Shown piece after piece: positions 44,658 through 52,661 of a stretch of DNA of 64,000 nucleotides (position 1 is the stretch's first letter; every line of letters starts with the position of its first letter). The DNA comes from Nocardiopsis sp. TSRI0078 (lineage in GTDB: Bacteria > Actinomycetota > Actinomycetes > Streptosporangiales > Streptosporangiaceae), in contig NZ_LWLB01000032.1 of NCBI RefSeq assembly GCF_001905145.1, positions 98,622-162,621 of the forward strand, given 5' to 3'. Position numbers and translations under genes: made by a program. The notes beneath the pieces were generated by a model that worked only from the letters and a program-made list of their open reading frames with translations, was not told the DNA's origin and did no database searches.

Positions 44658-45025
44658 GCGCCGCCCGCCCCGACCCCGACCGGGCTCTCTACACCATCTC
44701 CGTGGCCGCCGACCTCGTCGGGATCTCGGCGCAGTCACTACGGCTGTACGAGCAGCGCGGCCTGCTCAGACCCGCCCGCACCGACGGGGGGACCCGGCTC
44801 TACAGCGACAACGACATCGCGCTCCTGCGCCGTATCAGCGACCTCGTCGACCAGGGGGTCAACCTCACCGGCGTCGCCCGCATCATCGAACTCCAGGAGG
44901 AGAACACGCGCCTGCACGGCGGCGGCCCGGCCCGCCGGAACCTGGACGGGCAGGGGGCCGGGCCGGGGGCGGCACGTGCCCCCGAGCCCGATCCGGGGCG
45001 GTCCCTTCCGGGCTCGGGCCCGTGA
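44654..45025 (+). CDS. hspR: MerR-family heat-shock repressor, HspR-like
   Basis: A 123-residue repressor. The winged HTH reads LYTISVAADLVGISAQSLRL, YEQRGLLRPARTDGGTRLYS, with HspR-type features (SVAA-L start, GVNLTGVARIIELQEEN after the recognition region). HspR normally represses dnaK and clpB operons through HAIR sites with DnaK as co-repressor. Here it is co-transcribed with a J-protein and opposite hsp20, with a HAIR-like site at 43755-43775. The C-terminal 35 residues are Pro/Gly-rich and disordered. Confidence 0.9.
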   Translation: MSAARPDPDRALYTISVAADLVGISAQSLRLYEQRGLLRPARTDGGTRLYSDNDIALLRRISDLVDQGVNLTGVARIIELQEENTRLHGGGPARRNLDGQGAGPGAARAPEPDPGRSLPGSGP

Positions 45026-45061
45026 ACGGTGTCCGCCCCCGGCCCACGCCGCTGGTGTCCG

Positions 45062-45250
45062 TCAGCCGAACACGGCCTTCTGCACGTCGTCCGGACCGTC
45101 GAACCGCTCCGTCTTGGCGTTCGAGATCCTCTCGACCAGATCACCGTCCGCGCCGTTGTCCCTCGCCAGCGACGCCAGGTCGTCGCGGTCGGCGGGATAG
45201 TCAGCTCCCTTGAGCGCCTTCTGCAGCTCGATGGGGTTGATGTCGGCCAT
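45062..45250 (-). CDS. DUF2795 domain protein
   Basis: A 62-residue protein consisting of a single DUF2795 unit: NPIELQKALKGADYPADRDD, LASLARDNGADGDLVERI and KTERFDGPDDVQKAVFG. Such proteins are small, helical and of unknown function; some are stress-associated. ATG at 45250 has GGAGAC upstream. It converges with the hspR gene 36 bases away. Confidence 0.88.
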   Translation of the reverse strand: MADINPIELQKALKGADYPADRDDLASLARDNGADGDLVERISNAKTERFDGPDDVQKAVFG

Positions 45251-45379
45251 GGCGGTCTCCTGTCTCTGTGCTGGTACGGATGGCCCCGGTCGCCTACCCG
45301 GCCCCCGTGGCACCAACCTCAGCGGAAGGCAAAACGACGTCCGGACCGGATCCGCAGACGGGCCCGGCCACCGGTTTCC

Positions 45380-45811
45380 GATGCGCCCTGGGAGCCGTTC
45401 GCGGTGGCCGGAGAGGTCGGAGATCCCGCGGTCCGGCTCCGTGAGGCGCCTGTTGTAGGTCTCCAGGACCCGGTGGCGGTACTCCGGGTCGAGAGCCTCC
45501 CCGAGACAGGAGGCGGGGGCGCAGATCGGCGAGGGTCAGGCCCGCGTCGAGGAGTGCGCGGACCCGCGCGACGGCGGCGTCGTCGTACTCGCGCCAGTCC
45601 TTGCCGGTCCTGCGCGAGTGCAGGAGCCCCCTGCTGCTCGTAGTACCTCAGCGACCTTCACCGTGACCAGTGGTCCGGCCGCGGCGACGGACACCCCGAG
45701 GTCCGAGGCGACGGCGGGGAGGATCCCCGCGGTGATGAACTCGTCGGTCGCCGTGGCGAGGAGGGCGAGCAGCCAGAGCGGTGGCCTGCGGCTCACTGGT
45801 CTTCCGTGCAT
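45380..45811 (-). pseudogene. chimeric pseudogene: MFS transporter N-terminus joined to a frameshifted MerR regulator
   Basis: From ATG 45811 the frame encodes the start of a 12-helix MFS exporter (LWLLALLATATDEFITAGIL, AVASDLGVSVAAAGPLVTV). Right after helix 1 the sequence becomes a MerR-family regulator that has lost its first helix (SLRYYEQQG). One extra G in a G-run then shifts the frame (LLHSRRTGKDWREYDDAAV, ALLDAGLTLADLR), and a second shift leads to EALDPEYRHRVLETYNRRL. A deletion between two neighbouring genes followed by decay explains this. The MFS piece resembles the intact transporter at 62204. A MerR-type promoter survives upstream. Confidence 0.78.
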
Positions 45812-45818
45812 GCGGGCC

Positions 45819-45850
45819 ACGGTAGGTACTGGCACCGGTGTCAGGTGCAA
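45819..45850 (-). promoter_or_regulatory. MerR-type promoter of the decayed MFS/MerR locus
   Basis: On the minus strand TTGCAC (45845-45850) and TACCGT (45819-45824) are 20 bases apart, the over-long spacing typical of MerR-controlled promoters. The spacer centres on the palindrome CACCGGTG (45832-45839). Confidence 0.55.
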
Positions 45851-46183
45851 GCGCTGCGCCCGGATCTCCCCGGAGCCGCGGGTGGTGGTCACCGGCTTCG
45901 CCTCAGGGGTTCCGGCCGGCGCGCTTACCGGGGCGGGCCGGGACGAGTGCCCTCCGGGGTGTTCGCGAACAGCCCCGGCCCGGGAGCCCCGGTACCGCTG
46001 TCCCCCACCGTCCTGCCGCGGTCGGCGGCGTCCTCGGCCCGTCGACCGCCCCGCCCGTGGAGGAGGCGCCTCCCCTCCTGTCCGGGCTGCTCGCCCCGGT
46101 TCCGTCCCGCCCCGCGCGTGGAGGGCCGGCCCTGCCCTCCCCAAGGCCCGATCAGCGGGTCCGCGCACGGGGGAGCATCGTGG
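45851..46183. other. intergenic region without a supported gene
   Basis: About 330 bases of GC-rich DNA between the chimera pseudogene and the MarR gene. All six frames give Pro/Arg/Gly-rich translations without family resemblance. Probably decayed sequence. Confidence 0.4.
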
Positions 46184-46660
46184 TCACGCACGCTCCTGGA
46201 GTTCGCTGATCCGCTCCTGGAGCCTGGCGTTGACCCGCCGGTTGAACTCCAGGAGCAGGCCCCGCTCCTCCTCGGTGTGGTCCCCGATGACGTCGGCGTA
46301 GGCGTGCCCCAGTGAGTCGAGGGCCTCGGCCAGCCGCGCGTACGCGCCGTCGCGGAGCAGCTCCACGATGACCTTCCGGCGGTCGCGCGAGTCGCGGCGG
46401 CGCTGGACGAACCCCGCCCGCTCCAGGCGGTCGACGACCGCGGTGATGGCCCCGCCGCGGGTCAGTCCCGTGTGCTCGGCCAGTTCGCCGGGGGTCATCG
46501 GGCCGTTCTTGTCCAGGGCGCCGAGGCAGGTGATGTCGGTGATGTTGACGCCGGCGTGTGCGGCGAGAGCCGAGTGGAACCGGACCGCCAGGGACGCTCC
46601 CACACGGAGTTCCTCGTAGAGGGCCCGGACGTCGTCCTGGGGCGTTGACACTGTGCTCAT
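46184..46660 (-). CDS. MarR-family transcriptional regulator
   Basis: A 158-residue dimeric repressor. The winged HTH reads ITDITCLGALDKNGPMTPGE, LAEHTGLTRGGAITAVVDRL and the wing VQRRRDSRDRRKVIVEL. It is divergent from the MFS exporter at 46757 and probably controls both through the AT-rich dyads at 46666-46701. The start is uncertain: ATG 46660 is used; ATG 46669 and GTG 46651 are in frame, the last having GGGAG at 11 bases. Confidence 0.9.
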   Translation of the reverse strand: MSTVSTPQDDVRALYEELRVGASLAVRFHSALAAHAGVNITDITCLGALDKNGPMTPGELAEHTGLTRGGAITAVVDRLERAGFVQRRRDSRDRRKVIVELLRDGAYARLAEALDSLGHAYADVIGDHTEEERGLLLEFNRRVNARLQERISELQERA

Positions 46661-46665
46661 CACTC

Positions 46666-46701
46666 CCATAATCTCTCTGAAGTAGAGAGAAACTATTATG
46701 G
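46666..46701. promoter_or_regulatory. MarR operator region
   Basis: TCTCTCT (46672-46678), 5 bases, AGAGAGA (46684-46690) form a perfect dyad, flanked by CCATAAT (46666-46672) and ATTATGG (46695-46701), a second perfect pair. The block is strikingly AT-rich for this genome and lies between the divergent MarR and MFS genes. Confidence 0.68.
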
Positions 46702-46756
46702 TGAATCTCTCCATGCGTCCTTTCGCTGACCCTACATCCCCGTACCGGAGATCACC

Positions 46757-48253
46757 ATGCCGGAAGTCCACGCACCCTCCCCGGACCGGACCCGCAGGAA
46801 GTGGATCGTCCTGGGGGTGGTCCTCCTCGCCCTGTTCATGGACCTCGCGGACGCGACGATCGTCAACATCGTCCTGCCCCGGATGCAGAGCAGCCTCGGC
46901 GCCGAGTACGCGGTGGCGCAGTGGGTCCTGGCGGGCTACTCCCTGACCTTCGCCCTGGCCCTCGTCACCGGCGGCCGGTTGGGCGACATCCTCGGCCGCA
47001 GGCGGATGTTCGTCACCGGCATGGCCGGGTTCACCCTGGCCTCGGTGCTGTGCGGCGCGGCGCCGACCGCCGAGGTCCTCATCACGGGGCGGCTCGTCCA
47101 GGGCGCCACCGCGGCCCTGATGGTGCCCCAGGTGATGTCGATCATCGTCGTGCTCTTCGACCACGCCGACCGGGCCAGGGCCTTCGTCCTCTACGGCATC
47201 ACGCTCAGCCTGGCCAACGTCAGCGGCCCGCTGCTGGGCGCGGTCCTCACCGAGGCGGACCTGTTCGGCCTGGGGTGGCGGACGATCTTCTACGTCAACG
47301 TCCCGCTCGGCGTGCTCGCCCTCGCCCTCGCCCTGTGGCTCATGCCCGAGAGCCGGGCGGCCGACCCGCTCCGCCCCGACCCGGTCGGCATCGTCCTCAT
47401 CGGACTGGCGATGTTCGCACTCATGTTCCCGCTCATCCAGGGGCGTGAACGCGGCTGGGACGTCTGGACGGTCGTCCCGCTCGCCGCCTCCGTCCCCCTC
47501 CTGCTGCTGTTCGCCCTGCACCAGCGGCACCGGGACCGCACCACGGGTTCCGCCCTGGTGCCGCCGACGCTCTTCGCCCACCGCTCGTTCACGGCCGGGT
47601 CCGTCGTCATGTTCGTGCTCTTCTCCGGCCTGGCGTCGCTCTTCCTCGTCCTGGCCTACGATCTCCAGCTCGGCCAGGGCTGGTCGCCCATGCTCACCGC
47701 GGTGGCCGTCGTCAGCTGGCCCGTCGGCGTCACCCTGATGTCCGGGGTCGCCCAGCGCCACGCCACCACCCACGGGCGCCGGGTCATCGGCATCGGCCTG
47801 GCGGTCATGCTCGCCGGCGTCCTCGCCCTGATCGGCGTCCTGTCCGCCATCGGCCCGGCGGCGACCTGGTGGCAGGTCGCCCTGCCGGTGCTCGTCACCG
47901 GCCTGGGCATGGGCATGTGCGTGCCCATCCTGGCCGGCGTGGTCCTGGCCGACGTCGGTGAGGACAGCGCGGGAGCGGGTTCGGGCGTGGCCAACGCCGT
48001 CATGCAGCTGGGCACGGCCGTGGGCGTGGCCGTGGTGGGGATGCTCTTCTTCTGGCTCGCCACCGGCGACGCCACGGGAGCGGCGCGCGGGCAGGCGTTC
48101 TCCGACGCCGCCGCGACCACCCTCTGGTACAACGCGGGGGCCTTCCTGGTCGCCCTGCTCCTGGTGCCCCTGCTGCCGCGGGCCGCGCGGCCGGAGCCGG
48201 GCGCCCCGCCCGCGGAGGAGGCGCCCGCCGAGCCCCTGTCCGACCGCGCCTGA
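46757..48253 (+). CDS. MFS transporter, DHA2 (14-helix) drug efflux type
   Basis: A 498-residue integral membrane exporter with about 14 hydrophobic segments. Helix 1 has VLLALFMDLADATIVNIVLP (the D-x-x-D/T-V-N-V-A-L-P-type DHA2 start), motif A is GGRLGDILGRRRMFV, and motif C lies near LSLANVSGPLLGAVL. The C-terminal tail is Pro/Glu-rich. ATG at 46757 has GGAG six bases upstream. Divergent MarR regulation suggests induction by a lipophilic compound or drug. Confidence 0.92.
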   Translation: MPEVHAPSPDRTRRKWIVLGVVLLALFMDLADATIVNIVLPRMQSSLGAEYAVAQWVLAGYSLTFALALVTGGRLGDILGRRRMFVTGMAGFTLASVLCGAAPTAEVLITGRLVQGATAALMVPQVMSIIVVLFDHADRARAFVLYGITLSLANVSGPLLGAVLTEADLFGLGWRTIFYVNVPLGVLALALALWLMPESRAADPLRPDPVGIVLIGLAMFALMFPLIQGRERGWDVWTVVPLAASVPLLLLFALHQRHRDRTTGSALVPPTLFAHRSFTAGSVVMFVLFSGLASLFLVLAYDLQLGQGWSPMLTAVAVVSWPVGVTLMSGVAQRHATTHGRRVIGIGLAVMLAGVLALIGVLSAIGPAATWWQVALPVLVTGLGMGMCVPILAGVVLADVGEDSAGAGSGVANAVMQLGTAVGVAVVGMLFFWLATGDATGAARGQAFSDAAATTLWYNAGAFLVALLLVPLLPRAARPEPGAPPAEEAPAEPLSDRA

Positions 48254-48445
48254 ACGACACGGCGGCCCTGCCAGGACCGCGGCACGACGATCACCCCTGA
48301 CCATCGGCCGGGACCACGGTCGCCTTCGCCGTCGGCCTCCCCACCTCCCAGGGCACGGCACCGGGGCCGCGGTCCCTTCCCCCACCTCTGCGGAGCATGA
48401 CGCCCATGACCACCCCGGCCCCATCGACACCTCCATCCCCCGGCT

Positions 48446-48595
48446 GACAACGCTCGGGCCTACGCCAAGGCCACCCGGCGGCGCACGCGCCGCGAACCCG
48501 GCACCGGCCCCCGCCGGGCCCGGCCTCGGCGGCCCCGGGCCAACGGCGAGGCCGAACGGTTCCACCGCACCCCGGCTCAGGAACGGGCCCACTAC
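48446..48595 (+). mobile_element. relic of an IS481-type transposase
   Basis: A 150-base frame encodes DNARAYAKATRRRTRREPG, then RPRRPRANGEAERFHRTPAQ and ERAHY. This matches the integrase-core region around the catalytic glutamate of IS481-like transposases (TRPYRPRTNGKAERFHRTL type). Both ends of the gene are missing and no inverted repeats were found, so it is inactive. Confidence 0.75.
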
Positions 48596-48637
48596 CCCAG
48601 CCGTGCTTCGTGGCGGTCCGTGGGGCAGAGTGGGGGC

Positions 48638-49141
48638 ATGCCTACGTACGAGACGATGCCGTTCCACCTTGAGACCGAGCGGCTGGTACTGCGGCCGTGG
48701 GCCGAGTCGGACGCCGCCGAGCTCCGCGCCCTCATCGCCGAACGCGGCAGCGGCACGCCCACGGTCGAGCACATCCGGACGGGCATCGCGAAGCAGCTCA
48801 CCGCGACGGCGACGACGGGGATCGCCCTGCTGCCCATCCAGCGCCGCGACGAAGGCGACTTCATTGGCTACTGCGGGTTGGTCATCGGCCGCTCCACCGT
48901 GGAGGAGCCCGAGCTCGCGTACGAGCTGTTCCAGCGCGCGCACGGGCGCGGCTACGCCACCGAGGCGGCCGGCGCGGTGCTCGACGCCGCTGTGGCGACC
49001 GGGCGGAGAAGGCTCTGGTCGACCGTCGGCACATGGAACACACCGTCCCTCCGTGTCCTTGAGAAGCTCGGGTTCGAGCGGGACCACGTCTCCACGGAGG
49101 ACAGCGGCGAGGTGGTGTGGCTCACGCGCTCGTTGCCGTGA
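48638..49141 (+). CDS. GNAT-family N-acetyltransferase (RimJ/RimL type)
   Basis: A 167-residue acetyltransferase of the Acetyltransf_3 group. It begins FHLETERLVLRPWAESDAAE, has acetyl-CoA-binding FQRAHGRGYATEAAGAVLDA and ends WSTVGTWNTPSLRVLEKLGF. This group often acetylates ribosomal protein N-termini or small molecules. ATG at 48638 has GGGGG directly upstream but no clear Shine-Dalgarno. It is an intact gene inside decayed accessory DNA. Confidence 0.9.
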   Translation: MPTYETMPFHLETERLVLRPWAESDAAELRALIAERGSGTPTVEHIRTGIAKQLTATATTGIALLPIQRRDEGDFIGYCGLVIGRSTVEEPELAYELFQRAHGRGYATEAAGAVLDAAVATGRRRLWSTVGTWNTPSLRVLEKLGFERDHVSTEDSGEVVWLTRSLP

Positions 49142-49259
49142 CACGGGATCGCGCCCGGGGACCTCGTACTCACGTGATCGGGTGCGCCCAAGCAGAGCAG
49201 GCGGCCTGACGGCGGTGGGGTCATCCGGGCCGGTGTTCCTCCTCCCGCCTCCCGCGTTC

Positions 49260-49276
49260 CTGACCTCTCAGGTCAG
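49260..49276. repeat. perfect short palindrome
   Basis: CTGACCT-CTC-AGGTCAG, 7-bp arms with a 3-base centre, in decayed DNA between the GNAT gene and the DUF2637 pseudogene. It may be an old operator or element end. Confidence 0.5.
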
Positions 49277-49309
49277 TACACCTCCGAACCCGCCCTGCGC
49301 CACGGCGGA

Positions 49310-49610
49310 CCGGAGCGGCGGCGGCCCTGTTCCCGCCGTCGGTGGACGGCATGATCGTCGGCGCCTCCATGACGCTGCTGAGCGATGCCCGTCACGGTCG
49401 TCAGGGCGGTCTGCTGCCCTGGGCGCTGCTGATCGTCGGTTCCGGTGCGCCCTTGGCGGCCGACGTCGCGGTGGCCGACCCCACGAGGCGGTCGCGGATC
49501 ATCCCCACGCCTGGCCCTCGTCCACCCTGACCGGTGCGTACGGGCTGCTCATACGGGGCTTCCGCACCAGTGCCAGGAGCGTACGCAGACGCTCAGCAGG
49601 GCACGTCGGG
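49310..49610 (+). pseudogene. frameshifted DUF2637 (mobile-element-associated) membrane protein
   Basis: One frame encodes ALFPPSVDGMIVGASMTLLS and LIVGSGAPLAADVAVADPT, the core of DUF2637 proteins found on actinomycete integrative elements and plasmids. Past that point the frame loses similarity, while another frame resumes with HAWPSSTLTGAYGLLIRGFR, the usual next block. A single frameshift near 49495-49505 and a missing N-terminal part make it a pseudogene. With the IS481 relic it marks decayed mobile DNA. Confidence 0.72.
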
Positions 49611-49656
49611 TGCCGAAGCCGAACACACCGTCCTTCCTGAAACGACCGGGGAACGG

Positions 49657-49687
49657 CCGGGGACGAGCCTTCGGACCGTGTCCCCGG
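49657..49687 (-). terminator. hairpin downstream of the secreted glycosidase gene
   Basis: CCGGGGAC (49657-49664) pairs with GTCCCCGG (49680-49687), 15-base loop, about 120 bases past the stop on the minus strand. Confidence 0.5.
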
Positions 49688-49806
49688 CGGCCGGCGGGGA
49701 GCCTCCTGAGCCCCCGCCGCCGTTCCGGACCCGAGCCGTGGAAGCGGGCGGCCTCGAAGGAGACCGTCGGCTCCGTGCCCGAACGCGCCCGTTCCGCCGG
49801 CGGGGC

Positions 49807-52098
49807 TCACCCGGCGGAGCAGGGCTCCGTCGCGGTCTCGGCGGTGAGGCCGTCGAGCACCACCTCGCCGGCGTAGGCACGGCCCGGGTCGTCCTCCACC
49901 AGGTACACACGGGAGACCGTGACCGGGTGTCCGACACCGTCGGGCACCTCGAGGCGCACGTCGCGCCAGCCCTCCCAGTCGACCGCGGGACCCTTGAGGG
50001 AGTGGCCGACACCGTGGTCGTCGGTGAGGCTGAGCATGAGGCGCGCACCGTTGCCGTCGCCGCGCACACCCACGGTGAACGCGAAGGCCTGGCGGTCGAG
50101 GGCGAGCGGCCCGGGCGGGTGGGCGGCGGCGGCCCGGGTGCGGATGTGGCGGGTGAAGTCGTACGCCAACGCCAGTCCGGGTCCGTCGCGCCCGGCCACG
50201 GGGCGCGCCCGGGCCTCACCGCGTGCGGACCGTGCCGTCCACTCCTGCGCGTCGTCGAAGGCCGCCACGGAGACCGTCCGCGCGCCGACGGAGAACGGGA
50301 CCTCGGTGCTCACTCCGCCGGCGGTTACCGCGAGGATGCCCGTCCCTTTCGCGGCGCGTGGCCGCACCTCGAAGCGGCCGTCGTCGTGGGCCACGACCTC
50401 GACCAGGTCGGGGACGGCCCCGACCTCGGCGTCGACCGGTTCGACGGGAGCCCGCTCCCCGTCCTCGGTGACCCCGGTGAGCACGAAGGAGGCGGTGTCC
50501 TCGGACGAGGCCAGCCCCAGGCGTCCCGGTGTGGCACGAAGCGCGTCCGGGGCGGGCAGCACCTCCAGGCCGACGGTGCCCCGGACGGCACCCGCCTGCC
50601 CCGTGACGGTCACCCGACCGGGGCCTCCCGCGACGAACCGGGGGCCGTCACCGTGCCCGGCGGGTGCGGACAGCCTGAGCTCGTCGGTGCGGTCGTCGGG
50701 GGTACCGGGCGCACCGGGACCGGACGGCCCGAAGGCCTCGTCGTGCCCGGTGGCGGCGAGGGTACGGTGCATGCCGGTGAACACACGGCGGGGGTCCTCC
50801 CGGGGCGGCGTGGGAGAGCCGTGTTCGGGCCGGGGTTCCAGCGCGGGCCGCAGCCACAGGCCCGAGGCCTGGGCCGACCCCTCGGGCGCCGTGATCACCA
50901 GGCCGTCGGGGACCTCCCGGAGCCGGTCCCCGGCACGGTTGCGCAGCACCGGACGGGCACCCCCGGGTTCGCGGACGAGCAGGGTCGAGGATCCGCCGCC
51001 GTCCAGCTCCAGCGCCTCGGTGACCCCGGACGCGGCGAGCAGTTCGGCGACCTCCGCGAGCGTGGACCCGGCGGTGGCGGGGTTGCGTCCGTCCGCGGCC
51101 ACCACGTGCATGGCGCCACCGTCCTCGGAGAAGCCGATCGCGGTACGCGGCGCGCGGGAGTCGTCGTCGACGGGGACGGGCTCGCCGTCGCGGACCAGCA
51201 CGTGCCGCCCGCCCAGGACGACGCGGGGGTCGGTGCCTTCGGCGGTGAGGGTGTGTTCCAGGCCGACCGGGTCGCCCTCGCTCAGGGCGGCGATCCGCTC
51301 CGCCGCGGAGCCGCGTGCCACCAGGACCTGGTCGTGCTCGTCGATCGGGCCTCTGCCGGGGGTGTCGCTGACCCGCTCGACCGTGCCCTCGGAGATGACG
51401 GCCTCGGCGACGGGGGCGGCGGCCGTGTCCCCGGGGCCGGTCCCCGGTTCGTACACGACGTGTTCGCGGGGGTGCTCGCCCCAGTCCGACGTGTACAGGC
51501 CGACACCGTTCTCGGGGACGGTGGGGGCGTTGAGGGCGTCGAGGTCGAGATCCCCGGTGGGCAGGGAGACGGTCCCGTCGAAGGCCACCCGCCGCACGCC
51601 GCCCGTGCCGTCGGCGTCGATGACCACGGCGTGGGCGAACCCCGCCTCCGGCGAGGTGAGCACGCGTCCGTCGCGCATCCCGGCGCCCATGGGGGCCTGG
51701 GTCGCGCCGATGTCGAAGTAGCCGCCGTTGACCGCGGCGACGAGGGTGGAACCCTCCGGGGGCTCGGCGGCGGCCGCCATGTCCGCGACCGTCGCGGGCG
51801 AGGTGAGACCGCCCCCGTCGACGTACTCGATCCCGATCTCCTCGGTGAGGTCGACGGTGAGGAGACTGGCGAACCGTCCCCCGCCGCCCCCGGGGCCGGG
51901 GACGGGGCCGGACACGAGGTCCACCCCGGTGGCGATCCGCTCCTCCACGGCCCCGGTGATCCCGGTCGCCGGCGGGACGGCGTCGGCCGCCACCTGGGGC
52001 GGCGGCGCGAGCAGGGCCAGGGGCGCGACCAGTACGGCGACCACGGGGACGGTCGCCGGGCGGACAGGACCCGAAGGCCTCGGTCGGGACAGGTTCAC
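49807..52098 (-). CDS. secreted phosphodiester glycosidase (NAGPA domain) protein
   Basis: A 763-residue exported protein. The N-terminus (VRPATVPVVAVLVAPLALLA, then PPPQVAADA) is a signal peptide. The phosphodiester glycosidase domain (about 50-370) carries the family motifs VAAVNGGYFDIGATQAPMG, HVVAADGRN and the terminal LELDGGGSSTLLV with a catalytic-region Asp-Gly-Gly-Gly. The remaining 390 residues are beta-rich domains (Ig-like/invasin-like VTVTGQAGAVRGTVGLEVLP and a jelly-roll-like end). NAGPA enzymes remove sugar-1-phosphodiester caps; cell-wall teichoic acids or polysaccharides are plausible substrates. GTG at 52098 has AAGGGG upstream; the longer frame to 52221 would put 41 odd residues before the signal peptide. 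Confidence 0.88.
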   Translation of the reverse strand: MNLSRPRPSGPVRPATVPVVAVLVAPLALLAPPPQVAADAVPPATGITGAVEERIATGVDLVSGPVPGPGGGGGRFASLLTVDLTEEIGIEYVDGGGLTSPATVADMAAAAEPPEGSTLVAAVNGGYFDIGATQAPMGAGMRDGRVLTSPEAGFAHAVVIDADGTGGVRRVAFDGTVSLPTGDLDLDALNAPTVPENGVGLYTSDWGEHPREHVVYEPGTGPGDTAAAPVAEAVISEGTVERVSDTPGRGPIDEHDQVLVARGSAAERIAALSEGDPVGLEHTLTAEGTDPRVVLGGRHVLVRDGEPVPVDDDSRAPRTAIGFSEDGGAMHVVAADGRNPATAGSTLAEVAELLAASGVTEALELDGGGSSTLLVREPGGARPVLRNRAGDRLREVPDGLVITAPEGSAQASGLWLRPALEPRPEHGSPTPPREDPRRVFTGMHRTLAATGHDEAFGPSGPGAPGTPDDRTDELRLSAPAGHGDGPRFVAGGPGRVTVTGQAGAVRGTVGLEVLPAPDALRATPGRLGLASSEDTASFVLTGVTEDGERAPVEPVDAEVGAVPDLVEVVAHDDGRFEVRPRAAKGTGILAVTAGGVSTEVPFSVGARTVSVAAFDDAQEWTARSARGEARARPVAGRDGPGLALAYDFTRHIRTRAAAAHPPGPLALDRQAFAFTVGVRGDGNGARLMLSLTDDHGVGHSLKGPAVDWEGWRDVRLEVPDGVGHPVTVSRVYLVEDDPGRAYAGEVVLDGLTAETATEPCSAG

Positions 52099-52349
52099 GG
52101 GGCACCCCTTCGCGTGAGGGCTCGTCCGGGAGGCGAGCGGTGTGCCCGGTGCTCGGGCCGTGCACATCCTCCACGACGGGTGGTCCCTCCAGGGGCGGTA
52201 CACACCGAGGGGCGCGGACATGAACGCGGGATGGGGAGTACGCGGATTCCTCCCCCGTCTCCCGGAGGCGGCCCGTGCGGTTCGGGAACGGGGGCGGCTC
52301 TTCGCCGCGGTGCCGCCCCGGCGAGAGCGCGACGGCGGAAGACGACGAG

Positions 52350-52373
52350 AGCGGGCTCCTGGAGGAGCCCGCT
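52350..52373. terminator. hairpin, possible second tRNA operon terminator
   Basis: AGCGGGCTCC (52350-52359), loop TGGA, GGAGCCCGCT (52364-52373): perfect 10-bp stem, downstream of the tRNA terminator on the minus strand. The rest of 52099-52425 holds no supported gene. Confidence 0.6.
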
Positions 52374-52425
52374 TCGAAGGCGGTCTCCCGGCTGCCTCCC
52401 GCGCGAGGAGGCCCCGAGAAACGCC

Positions 52426-52453
52426 TCAGGCCAGAGTGTGTGCTCTGGCCTGA
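52426..52453 (-). terminator. terminator of the tRNA operon
   Basis: TCAGGCCAGAG (52426-52436) and CTCTGGCCTGA (52443-52453) form a perfect 11-bp stem with a 6-base loop, starting only 6 bases after the encoded CCA of tRNA-Val. Confidence 0.88.
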
Positions 52454-52458
52454 AAAGG

Positions 52459-52535
52459 TGGTGGGCGATACAGGATTCGAACCTGTGACCTCTACCGTGT
52501 CAAGGTAGCGCTCTAACCAACTGAGCTAACCGCCC
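52459..52535 (-). tRNA. tRNA-Val (anticodon GAC)
   Basis: A complete cloverleaf on the minus strand. The acceptor GGGCGGT pairs with ATCGCCC (one G-U), the anticodon stem CTACC/GGTAG encloses loop TTGACAC, and the T arm contains GGTTCGAATCC. The anticodon GAC reads Val codons GUC and GUU. The 3' CCA is encoded (52459-52461). Confidence 0.97.
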
Positions 52536-52546
52536 GCGCGAAGCGA

Positions 52547-52620
52547 TGGAGGTGGAGACGGGATTCGAACCCGTGTAGACGGCTTTGCAGGCCGCTGCCT
52601 CGCCTCTCGGCCACTCCACC
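52547..52620 (-). tRNA. tRNA-Cys (anticodon GCA)
   Basis: Minus-strand cloverleaf. Acceptor GGTGGAG/CTCCACC, anticodon stem CGGC/GCCG around loop CTGCAAA, T arm GGGTTCGAATCCC. Discriminator U73 is the Cys identity base. CCA is encoded (52547-52549). Middle gene of the operon. Confidence 0.97.
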
Positions 52621-52661
52621 GAGTTACACGAGAAGCGCCTGGGCGCCTCGCGTCTCCTCCG

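Noticed and set aside
46184-49144. Minus-strand frame of 986 codons spanning the MFS and GNAT genes
   Set aside because: Only its last roughly 160 codons (the MarR regulator) are real; the rest is antisense to intact genes.
49534-52488. Plus-strand frame of 984 codons
   Set aside because: Antisense to the secreted NAGPA protein, composition typical of a shadow frame, no motif.
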